This document shows, in pieces, positions 56,941-64,000 of a DNA stretch of 64,000 bases. The notes under the pieces are model-generated. The model saw nothing but the letters and a program-made list of their open reading frames with translations. It did not search any database and was not told the DNA's origin. Numbering within the stretch: the first letter of the stretch is position 1; each line of letters begins with the position of its first letter. The stretch comes from Flavobacterium arcticum (GTDB lineage: Bacteria > Bacteroidota > Bacteroidia > Flavobacteriales > Flavobacteriaceae): assembly GCF_003344925.1 (NCBI RefSeq), contig NZ_CP031188.1, forward strand, positions 2,525,001 through 2,589,000. The letters are read 5' to 3'. Position numbers and translations under genes: made by a program.

Positions 56941-59481
56941 ATGAAAAAATTACATACCGTACTTGTACTGCTTTTTGTACTGTCATCTGCCTTTACCTTT
57001 GCACAAGGAAAAGTAAAAATAACAGGAAAAATTATAGAACAAGAAACAAAGCAACCGCTTGAATTTGCAACAGTAACCATACAAACAACTGACAATGTAA
57101 CTGTAAACGGTGGACTTACCGATGTAAATGGTGAATATAATATAGATGTACCACCTGGTACATATAATATAAAGTTTGATTTTATTTCATTCGAATCAAG
57201 TGTAATAAGTAATAAAGAAGTAAGTAGTAATATAAATCTAGGTGTTACAGCAATGGCTCCTGATGCTACACTACTAAACGAAGTAGAAATTGTTGCCGAA
57301 CGCTCTACTGTAGATATTAAGCTCGATAAAAGAGTATATAATGTAGGTAAAGACATGATTGTGAAAGGTGGTAGCGTAAGCGACGTACTAGATAATGTAC
57401 CATCAGTAACCGTAGATGTAGAGGGTAATGTAAGTCTTAGAGGTAACGAAAGTGTTACTATATTAATAGACGGACGACCATCTAGCCTTGCTGGTAGTAA
57501 TATAGCTGAAGTTTTACGTGTATTACCTGCCGACTCTGTAGAAAAGGTTGAGGTGATAACCAATCCTTCTGCGCGTTATGATGCTGAAGGTGGCGGAGGT
57601 ATTATAAATATTGTATTGCGAAAAGGAAAAGCCAATGGCTTTAATGGTTCTATAGTAGCTAGTACAGGTATTCCTGACAATCATGGCATTAGTGCTAACC
57701 TTAACTACAGGAGCGATAATTATAATCTTTTTTCTAACTTAGGATATAACTATAGAAATAGCCCAGGTAATTATTTTACCGATGCTGAATATTTTGATGA
57801 AGATGGTAATACAGCTAGCTTTGTAAATGAAAAAAGAGATAACGAAAGAAAACGTAAAGGCTATAATGCTAGTTTTGGTATGGACTTATTTCTTAATAAA
57901 AGTACTACATGGACTAACTCTATTAGCCTTAGAAACAGTAACGGTGATAACCCAACCGACACTTATTATGATTATTATACTGCAGATGGTACATATGATA
58001 AAACACGCTATCGTTTTAACCTAGAGGACGAAGAAGACAAAAACATTCAGTTCTCTACCAACCTTGTAAAGAAATTTAATGAAGACGGGCATGAGCTTAG
58101 TATAAATGGCTCTTTTGCAAAAAGTACTGATTATGAAACAGCACAGATAGACGATGTTGTACTAGGTACTACAACCCCTGATATTGACAACACCTACCAA
58201 AGAACCCTTAATGATGAAGATGAAAAACGAGGCTTAGTACAAGCAGACTATGTATTGCCTTTTGGTGAAGGAAGCCAGTTTGAGGCTGGATATCGTGGTA
58301 GCTTTGTAGATCTTACTACAAATGCTAAAACAGAAACACTAGAGAGCAATGCTTGGATTATAGACCCTAACTACACTAGTTTATTAGAATATAAAGAAAA
58401 TGTACATGCATTATACATGCAATATGGTTCTAAATTTGGGAAATTCTCCTACTTACTAGGATTACGCTGGGAAGACTCTGATATAGAAGTAAACCTACTT
58501 AGTAATGATAATTATAACAATAAAAAATATAATAACTTTTTCCCGAGTGCTTTCCTTACTTATGAGTTTATCGAAGGTACAAGCGCTAGTATAAGCTACA
58601 GCCGTCGTATTAACAGACCTAGAGGGCGTTTTATTAACCCTTTTTCAAGTCTTGCTAGTAACATAAACATCTTTACAGGTAATCCTGACCTTAACCCATC
58701 TATGACGGATGCCTTTGATTTAGGTTTTCTTAAAAAATGGGATAAAATTACATTTAGTACCTCAGCATATATTAATGTTACCAATGATTCTTTCCAGTTT
58801 GTACGTAGAGAATCGGGCGATTTTGTAACACAAACAGTAGGTGGAGCTGATATTATTGACGAAAACAATGAGGTTGTCGAGGTTGTTGATGGCGCCGATA
58901 TTAGAACACCCGTTATACTAACTACTCCTATTAACCTTGCTAAAGAATATCGTTTTGGTTTTGAGTTTAACATTAATTACACCCCATACAGATGGTGGAG
59001 ATTAAATAGCAACTTCAACTTTTTTAGAAATGAAATAGATGGCGATTATACTTATACTGACTTTCAAGGGGATGTAGTAACACAAAACTTTGATAACACA
59101 AACTATAGTTGGTTTACACGTATAAACTCTAAGGTAAACCTACCTCTTAAAATAGATTGGCAACTTAACGCCGACTATAGAGGTCCAAGAAAAAATGCAC
59201 AAAGTGATTATAAAGGAATATTTTCGGCTAATACTGCTATAAGTAAAGATGTCCTTAAAGAACGTGCTACCATAAGCCTTAACGTAAGTGATATATTTAA
59301 CTCTAGAAAAAGAAAACTTAACTCTAGTCTAGCTCAGGTAGATTCTTACACCGAGATGCAATGGAGAGAAAGACAAGTAACCCTATCGTTTACTTATCGT
59401 TTTAATACTAAGAAAAATGATAAAGAACAACGTGGCAGCCAACAAGGAGAAGGCAGCGATGATTTTATGGGAGGAAAATAA
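56941..59481 (+). CDS. TonB-dependent outer-membrane receptor (OMP_b-brl family)
   Basis: An 846-residue outer-membrane protein with a signal peptide (MKKLHTVLVLLFVLSSAFTFAQ). A CarboxypepD_reg domain (about 25-110: GKIIEQETKQPLEFATVTIQ, GLTDVNGEYNIDVPPG) is followed by a plug (about 120-215: GGSVSDVLDNVPSVTVDVEG, ILIDGRPSS, PSARYDAEGGGGIINIVLRKG) and a beta-barrel to the end. No SusD neighbour is seen, so it is unlikely to be a glycan SusC; the ligand may be a small molecule or it may act as a sensor (inference). A terminator follows. Confidence 0.92.
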   Translation: MKKLHTVLVLLFVLSSAFTFAQGKVKITGKIIEQETKQPLEFATVTIQTTDNVTVNGGLTDVNGEYNIDVPPGTYNIKFDFISFESSVISNKEVSSNINLGVTAMAPDATLLNEVEIVAERSTVDIKLDKRVYNVGKDMIVKGGSVSDVLDNVPSVTVDVEGNVSLRGNESVTILIDGRPSSLAGSNIAEVLRVLPADSVEKVEVITNPSARYDAEGGGGIINIVLRKGKANGFNGSIVASTGIPDNHGISANLNYRSDNYNLFSNLGYNYRNSPGNYFTDAEYFDEDGNTASFVNEKRDNERKRKGYNASFGMDLFLNKSTTWTNSISLRNSNGDNPTDTYYDYYTADGTYDKTRYRFNLEDEEDKNIQFSTNLVKKFNEDGHELSINGSFAKSTDYETAQIDDVVLGTTTPDIDNTYQRTLNDEDEKRGLVQADYVLPFGEGSQFEAGYRGSFVDLTTNAKTETLESNAWIIDPNYTSLLEYKENVHALYMQYGSKFGKFSYLLGLRWEDSDIEVNLLSNDNYNNKKYNNFFPSAFLTYEFIEGTSASISYSRRINRPRGRFINPFSSLASNINIFTGNPDLNPSMTDAFDLGFLKKWDKITFSTSAYINVTNDSFQFVRRESGDFVTQTVGGADIIDENNEVVEVVDGADIRTPVILTTPINLAKEYRFGFEFNINYTPYRWWRLNSNFNFFRNEIDGDYTYTDFQGDVVTQNFDNTNYSWFTRINSKVNLPLKIDWQLNADYRGPRKNAQSDYKGIFSANTAISKDVLKERATISLNVSDIFNSRKRKLNSSLAQVDSYTEMQWRERQVTLSFTYRFNTKKNDKEQRGSQQGEGSDDFMGGK

Positions 59482-59500
59482 AAAAACAATAAAAAATTAT

Positions 59501-59547
59501 AAAAACTGCCCTCAAAAAGTTAGATACTTTTGAGGGCAGTTTTTTTA
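59501..59547. terminator. bidirectional terminator after the receptor gene
   Basis: AAAACTGCCCTCAAAAGT-type arms pair around TTAGAT; A- and T-runs flank it. It also ends at the stop of the small minus-strand gene. Confidence 0.9.
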
Positions 59548-59898
59548 TTATTTAAAAAGAGATAGCGTAACCCTATTAGGACATCCATTATAATTAATAT
59601 TATTTAAGTCAATACCTGCCTGTTGCATATTAATAAGTAATGGTCGATTATCATTATAATAAAGCCTATCATTATAACCAATATATACATTACGCTCACC
59701 ATAATCAAAATTATCTGATGTGTAATTATAGTAACCAAACACTTTAGTAAAGTTATCATTATAAAAAGAAAAATTAACGGTAACCTGCGGTGTATAAGCT
59801 ACTCCTTTTTTTACAGCCAAAGAAAGGACATTAGGTAGTTCTTGAGCATAAGATACTGCTCCTACTAAAAACATTACTAGAACAATTATTTTTTTCAT
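59548..59898 (-). CDS. small exported protein of unknown function
   Basis: A 116-residue protein with a signal peptide (MKKIIVLVMFLVGAVSYAQ). The mature part is Tyr/Asn-rich (FGYYNYTSDNFDYGERNVYIGYNDRLYYNDN) and ends NNINYNGCPNRVTLSLFK. I recognise no family. It is isolated between two terminators (receptor and gdhA sides), so it is probably monocistronic. Confidence 0.7.
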   Translation of the reverse strand: MKKIIVLVMFLVGAVSYAQELPNVLSLAVKKGVAYTPQVTVNFSFYNDNFTKVFGYYNYTSDNFDYGERNVYIGYNDRLYYNDNRPLLINMQQAGIDLNNINYNGCPNRVTLSLFK

Positions 59899-59931
59899 AA
59901 TCTTTTAGTTTAGTATGATGTACTAACAAAT

Positions 59932-59978
59932 ATAATCAAAAAAGGTATCCTATATATTAGGATACCTTTTTTGATTAT
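59932..59978. terminator. terminator hairpin beside gdhA
   Basis: Perfect 21-nt arms (59932-59952 and 59958-59978) around a 5-nt loop; the GC part is GGTATCCTA/TAGGATACC with A/T runs for both directions. It lies 22 nt past the gdhA stop. Confidence 0.85.
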
Positions 59979-60000
59979 GTTTATAGCCAACTCTAAACTA

Positions 60001-61275
60001 TTAAGGGAAAATACCTCTTTGCTTATATGCCATCTCTATACGTGTTAATGCTTGGATATAGGCAGCTGTTCTCCAATCGGTTTGATATTGTACTGATGTA
60101 GTAACAACTTTGTTAAAAGCATCTTCAAGTTTTTTTCTCAACTTAACTACAACATCGTCCATACTCCATATCTCACCATTACGATTTTGTAACCATTCAA
60201 AGTAACTACCAATAACTCCTCCAGAATTACATAATATATCTGGTATCATATCAATACCTCTTTCAAGCAATATTATTTCGCCATCAGTATCTACAGGACC
60301 ATTTGCACCTTCGGCAATAACCTGTGCTTTAATACTAGATGCATTTTCATCTGTTATTTGGTTACCCAATGCAGCAGGTATAATTACATCGCACTCTATA
60401 CCAAAAAAGGCATCTGATGCATAATCTTGACTGCCTGCATATCCTGTTATAGTAGCATTTTCTGTTTGGTATCTAAATAAAGACTCAGGATCTATACCCT
60501 CTGGGTTATATATTGTTCCTGTAGCATCTTGTACTCCTACCAATATAGCACCATTTTTGTGCATAAAGTGAGCAGCCCAGTATCCTACATTACCAAAACC
60601 TTGTACTATATATTTTTTCCCCTCAAGAGTAACTCCTTTTACTTTAGCCCAAGACTCAAGCGTTACCACTACTCCAAAACCTGTAGCTCTATCACGTCCT
60701 TCAAGCCCGCCAGAACCTACAGGTTTCCCTGTAACTACGTGTTGGTTTTTAGAACGTTCTGATGGTGATTTAGTCGACATATATGTGTCGGCTATCCATG
60801 CCATCATCTGTGCATTAGTATTAACATCTGGTGCAGGTATATCGTGCTCTGGCCCTATATTATCGCCAAGAGCATAAGTAAACCTTCTAGTTATTCTTTC
60901 TAATTCAGATAGAGAGTATTGTTTTGGGTCAATTTGAATACCTCCTTTACCTCCTCCGTAAGGAAGTCCTGCTAACGATGTTTTCCATGTCATCCAAGTA
61001 GCCAATGCTCTTGCAGCATCAATATCTACCGTTGGGTGATACCTTAGTCCACCTTTATAAGGTCCTAAAGCATTATTGTGTTGTACACGATATCCTGTAA
61101 ATACCTCTACTGTCCCATTATCCATTTTTACCGGAAAATGCACAACAATTTCGTTATTGGTGATCGATAAAATTTTCTTTACACTTTCATCCAGTCCCAT
61201 AAGCTCTGCGGCTTTCTCAAACTGGTTTTTAACATTTTCATACATGCCCACTCGGGGCTTAACTGCTGTTGCCAT
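60001..61275 (-). CDS. gdhA: Glu/Leu/Phe/Val dehydrogenase (glutamate dehydrogenase)
   Basis: A 424-residue hexameric-type glutamate dehydrogenase. Substrate-binding lysines are in KGGLRYHP (about 74-80) and KTSLAGLPYGGGKGGI, with Lys98 and Lys110. The coenzyme domain has VQGFGNVGYWAAHFMHKNGA. It makes glutamate from 2-oxoglutarate and ammonia or the reverse. The length fits the archaeal/Bacteroidetes-like class. A -7 box TATATTTG (61334-61341, minus strand) lies about 58 bp upstream with no clear -33 box. Confidence 0.95.
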   Translation of the reverse strand: MATAVKPRVGMYENVKNQFEKAAELMGLDESVKKILSITNNEIVVHFPVKMDNGTVEVFTGYRVQHNNALGPYKGGLRYHPTVDIDAARALATWMTWKTSLAGLPYGGGKGGIQIDPKQYSLSELERITRRFTYALGDNIGPEHDIPAPDVNTNAQMMAWIADTYMSTKSPSERSKNQHVVTGKPVGSGGLEGRDRATGFGVVVTLESWAKVKGVTLEGKKYIVQGFGNVGYWAAHFMHKNGAILVGVQDATGTIYNPEGIDPESLFRYQTENATITGYAGSQDYASDAFFGIECDVIIPAALGNQITDENASSIKAQVIAEGANGPVDTDGEIILLERGIDMIPDILCNSGGVIGSYFEWLQNRNGEIWSMDDVVVKLRKKLEDAFNKVVTTSVQYQTDWRTAAYIQALTRIEMAYKQRGIFP

Positions 61276-61620
61276 AATTATTGAGTTACAACCTTATGTT
61301 GATATACTGTTTTTTAGCTTTCGAAAAAGCACACAAATATATAGCAAGTTTACGATAACTTAATACATCCTGTTGACAATTTTTTAATAATACTACGTTA
61401 AAATTATCATTGCCTCAATTTAAACAATTACAACCTTAGTTAAAATACATAATACACAATACAACCTTGTATTCTTGCCTAAAAAACAAGTTAATTATAA
61501 CTACAAAACAAAGATTGGTTTTAGTTAAATAAACTATAATATCACAAGGAGTCCTCTATTTGGCTTTTTGACACCGTAGATTTTGATATATTTGTAGTTA
61601 TTACAATTAATAAGTTAAAA
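61276..61620. other. divergent control region between gdhA and the MBL-rhodanese gene
   Basis: The 345-bp gap has a gdhA -7 box (61334-61341), a perfect 7-bp palindrome AATACAA-CC-TTGTATT (61458-61473) and the MBL gene's promoter (61567-61594). I see no small ORF with coding character and no RNA gene. Confidence 0.5.
61567..61594 (+). promoter_or_regulatory. promoter of the MBL-rhodanese gene
   Basis: TTTG at 61567-61570, 16 nt, then a perfect TATATTTG -7 box at 61587-61594, 26 nt before the start. Confidence 0.5.
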
Positions 61621-63030
61621 ATGAAACTGGAACAAATTTATACAGGCTGTATAGCACAAGCAGCATACTACTTGGAGAGTAATGGCAAAGTTGCCATATT
61701 TGACCCACTTAGAGAAGTACAGCCCTATATAGATAAGGCTACTAAAGATAATGCTACCATAAAATATATATTTGAAACGCACTTTCATGCCGATTTTGTA
61801 TCAGGGCATATTGATTTGGCACAAAAAACAGGTGCAAAGATTGTTTATGGACCTACGGCGCAGCCTAATTTTGAAGCGATTATTGCTACCGATGGGCAAG
61901 AGTTTAAAGTTGGTAACTATACTATAAGAGCAATACATACTCCTGGTCACACACTAGAGAGTACCTGCTACCTACTTATAAATGAAAATAATGAAATGCA
62001 TGGCATAATAACAGGTGACACGCTATTTATTGGCGATGTAGGTCGTCCTGACCTTGCACAAGCACTTACAGAAGAGCTTACTCAAGAAATGCTAGCATCA
62101 CACTTGTATGACTCTTTGCGAAATAAAATAATGCCATTACCCGATGATATTATAGTATACCCTAGCCATGGCGCGGGGAGTGCTTGTGGTAAGAATATGA
62201 GCAAAGAAACAACTGATACACTGGGCAACCAGAAGAAAACAAATTATGCGTTACGCGCAAATATGACCAAAGAAGAATTTACAGCAGAGCTTCTTGATGG
62301 GCTGGGTGCACCACCTGCTTATTTCCCTCAAAATGTAATGCTAAACATACAAGGTTATGATAGTCTTGATACTGTAATGAACAAAGGGCTTACTGCGTTA
62401 AACCCGCAAGAGTTTAAAAACATGGCAGAAACTTCAGTAGCTATTATACTTGATGTAAGAACAGAAATAGATTTTGCTGCACAACATATACCTGGTAGTA
62501 TATTTATAGGACTTAATGGTGGCTTTGCCCCATGGGTGGGTGCTTTAATACGCGATGTTAAACAACCCTTACTATTAGTAACGCCCGAAGGGAAAGAAAG
62601 TGAAGCTATAACACGATTAGCGAGAGTAGGTTTCGATAACACATTGGGCTACCTTAATGGTGGTATAGCAGTATGGACAACAGTAGGCTATGAAACTGAC
62701 AATGTTCGCTCTATAACTCCTGAAGTTTTTGCAGAGAACTATGCAAAGCATAAAATAACAGTAGTAGATTCTCGCAAACCAAGCGAATATAATAATGGAC
62801 ATATACTAGATGCTCTAAATATACCTTTAGACTTTGTTAACGAACAGCTAGCAGAAGTACCTAAGGAAGAAGATTTTTACATACACTGTGCTGGTGGTTA
62901 CCGCTCTGTTATTATGGCATCTATACTAAAAGGTAGAGGATATCATAATATGATTAATGTAGAAAAAGGATTTGGAGGTATAAAAAATACAGCTGTAAAA
63001 ACTACTCTTAACACAGTAGAACCTGCTTAA
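61621..63030 (+). CDS. persulfide dioxygenase-like MBL-fold protein with two rhodanese domains
   Basis: A 469-residue three-domain protein. The metallo-beta-lactamase domain (about 1-240) has ETHFHADFVSGH (His54, His56, Asp58), HTPGHTLEST and TGDTLFIGDVGRPDL, as in ETHE1-type persulfide dioxygenases. Rhodanese domain one (about 265-355) has DVRTEIDFAAQHIPGS but VTPEG at the Cys-loop, so no active Cys. Domain two (about 370-465) has the active Cys423 in IHCAGGYRS. It probably oxidises glutathione- or protein-bound persulfide to sulfite and moves sulfur onward in sulfide detoxification (family knowledge). No sulfide quinone reductase is adjacent. Confidence 0.9.
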   Translation: MKLEQIYTGCIAQAAYYLESNGKVAIFDPLREVQPYIDKATKDNATIKYIFETHFHADFVSGHIDLAQKTGAKIVYGPTAQPNFEAIIATDGQEFKVGNYTIRAIHTPGHTLESTCYLLINENNEMHGIITGDTLFIGDVGRPDLAQALTEELTQEMLASHLYDSLRNKIMPLPDDIIVYPSHGAGSACGKNMSKETTDTLGNQKKTNYALRANMTKEEFTAELLDGLGAPPAYFPQNVMLNIQGYDSLDTVMNKGLTALNPQEFKNMAETSVAIILDVRTEIDFAAQHIPGSIFIGLNGGFAPWVGALIRDVKQPLLLVTPEGKESEAITRLARVGFDNTLGYLNGGIAVWTTVGYETDNVRSITPEVFAENYAKHKITVVDSRKPSEYNNGHILDALNIPLDFVNEQLAEVPKEEDFYIHCAGGYRSVIMASILKGRGYHNMINVEKGFGGIKNTAVKTTLNTVEPA

Positions 63031-63085
63031 AATATAAAACTTTAAATTAATTTTCGGGTGAAGCTGCAACAATCCGATTTTTGAA

Positions 63086-63093
63086 TACTTTTG
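63086..63093 (+). promoter_or_regulatory. -7 box of the TlpA-like gene
   Basis: TACTTTTG matches TAnnTTTG and ends 24 nt before the start; no -33 box at the usual distance. Confidence 0.4.
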
Positions 63094-63117
63094 CAGCACT
63101 AAAATAACATAATAATT

Positions 63118-64000
63118 ATGAAAAAAATTCTTTTATTTCTTGCTCTATCAGCAGCCTTTGTATCCTGTGATAAACCAGCAGAAAACGAATATGAAATTAC
63201 AGGTACTATTGCAGATGCCTCTATGGATGGTAAAAATGTAATACTTGAAAAACAAGGCGGATATACAGGCTTTACACCTGTAGATACAGTAAAAGTAGAA
63301 AATGGAAGGTTTATTTTTAAAGATACTGTTTCTGCTCCATCATTACATTTTCTTAGCTTTGAAGGAATACCTGATCAAAAAGCTAGTTTAATATTAGAAA
63401 ACGGAAAGATTACTATAGCCATAAATAAGGACACTTTAGATAACTCTATTCAAGGTGGTACATATAACAATGAAAAACTTTATGAGTACTCTAAAACAAT
63501 GAAGGCTAAAAATCAGGAAATTTCTAAATTTAAAGCTGATAATACTCCTTTAATGATGGAAGCTACCCAAAAGAATGATACAGTAGCAATGAAAAGACTT
63601 AATGATGAGTATAAAGCTATTGCTGATGACATGGAAAAAAGCACTGTTGACTTCATTAAAAACAACCCTAAAGCTTACATTAACGCTTTAATATTTCCGC
63701 GATTAATGAACTCTAGAAATCTTGATGATGCACAAATAAAAGAGCTATATGATGGTCTTGATGATGAGGTGAAAAACACAAAAGAAGGTAAAGAAATTGG
63801 CGATATGTTTGCTGCTAGCGTTGGTAATATAGCTCCTGAATTTTCTGCTCCTAACCCAGAGGGTAAAACAGTATCTCTAAAAGATGCTATGGGTAAAGTT
63901 ACCATTATCGACTTTTGGGCGTCATGGTGTGGACCTTGTAGAAAAGAAAATCCTAGTGTAGTGGCTATGTATAACGAGTTACACGAAAAAGGGCTTAACA
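63118..64000 (+). CDS. TlpA-like thiol-disulfide lipoprotein with DUF4369 N-terminus (partial)
   Basis: The gene runs off the window end after about 294 codons. The N-terminus MKKILLFLALSAAFVSCDKPAE is a lipoprotein signal with the lipid-anchored Cys after VS. Residues about 25-130 resemble DUF4369 (ITGTIADASMDGKNVILEKQ). A helical linker leads to an AhpC/TSA-thioredoxin domain starting APEFSAPNPEGKTVSLKDAMGK, with Trp270-Cys271-Gly-Pro-Cys274 in DFWASWCGPCRKENPS. It is likely an envelope disulfide reductase/oxidoreductase. Only the last part of the thioredoxin fold is missing. Confidence 0.9.
   Translation, partial: MKKILLFLALSAAFVSCDKPAENEYEITGTIADASMDGKNVILEKQGGYTGFTPVDTVKVENGRFIFKDTVSAPSLHFLSFEGIPDQKASLILENGKITIAINKDTLDNSIQGGTYNNEKLYEYSKTMKAKNQEISKFKADNTPLMMEATQKNDTVAMKRLNDEYKAIADDMEKSTVDFIKNNPKAYINALIFPRLMNSRNLDDAQIKELYDGLDDEVKNTKEGKEIGDMFAASVGNIAPEFSAPNPEGKTVSLKDAMGKVTIIDFWASWCGPCRKENPSVVAMYNELHEKGLN

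Noticed and set aside
59932..59978. 21-bp perfect inverted repeat as ends of a miniature mobile element.
   Set aside because: The short loop, flanking A/T runs and place just after gdhA explain it as a terminator.

Overview
The window looks like a chromosomal segment of an AT-rich member of the Flavobacteriaceae (Flavobacterium-like). Three kinds of evidence point there. The gene set is typical: an M14/M1/S9/S41 peptidase complement, an OMP_b-brl TonB-type receptor, a DUF4369/TlpA lipoprotein, CarboxypepD_reg proteins, and a two-component system whose kinase has an [12 protein letters not shown] H-box. Starts are almost never preceded by Shine-Dalgarno sequences. Several genes carry the Bacteroidetes promoter signature, TTTG then 16-23 nt then TAnnTTTG. 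No rRNA, tRNA, CRISPR array, prophage, insertion sequence or transposase was recognised.

Layout. 1-5.4 kb: a GH64-type glucanase-like gene, a thiolase, an NlpC/P60 peptidase, and two neighbouring CarboxypepD_reg proteins with near-identical C-terminal tails. The second of these has a frameshift plus a stop in its N-terminal zinc-finger-like region. 5.4-22 kb: mostly housekeeping genes (dnaK, pheT, gyrA, clpC) with a membrane histidine kinase/response regulator pair and an M14 peptidase. 22-32 kb: a retropepsin-like/RimK fusion, DUF1304, GNAT, hutH, nnr (bifunctional NAD(P)HX repair), gcvT, an S41 protease and yebC. 32.4-34.5 kb: a compact ECF sigma / membrane anti-sigma-like / DUF4097 operon. 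34.7-40.8 kb: a cysteine synthase-family enzyme, an S9 peptidase, ybaB, ltaE and prfB with its programmed +1 frameshift; ybaB and ltaE are separated by a palindromic repeat element. 40.9-47.7 kb: a GAF kinase, then an AraC regulator linked to DUF779, an alcohol dehydrogenase and an aldehyde dehydrogenase. An unrecognised 437-aa gene with a wHTH-like start and an R-x4-H (HEPN-like) motif sits inside this cluster. 47.8-51 kb: Pit phosphate permease with its DUF47 partner, and divergently a degenerate Pit-like membrane protein. 51-64 kb: acyl-CoA carboxylase beta subunit, M1 peptidase, menE, CPBP protease, arsC-like gene, outer-membrane receptor, gdhA, a persulfide dioxygenase-rhodanese fusion, and a TlpA-like lipoprotein cut by the window end.

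How genes work together. The clearest functional unit is the aldehyde/alcohol oxidation cluster. The aldehyde dehydrogenase has, in its upstream region, two 18-bp near-identical direct repeats with 21-bp period, the geometry of tandem AraC-family half-sites, with a -7 box but no -33 box. I infer that the linked AraC protein activates it. The most plausible undescribed gene is the 437-aa protein embedded in that cluster. The Pit/DUF47/Pit-like triplet and the ECF-anti-sigma-DUF4097 operon are further units worth following. Most of the rest is ordinary core genome. I do not see a clear multi-gene novel defence or mobile system.
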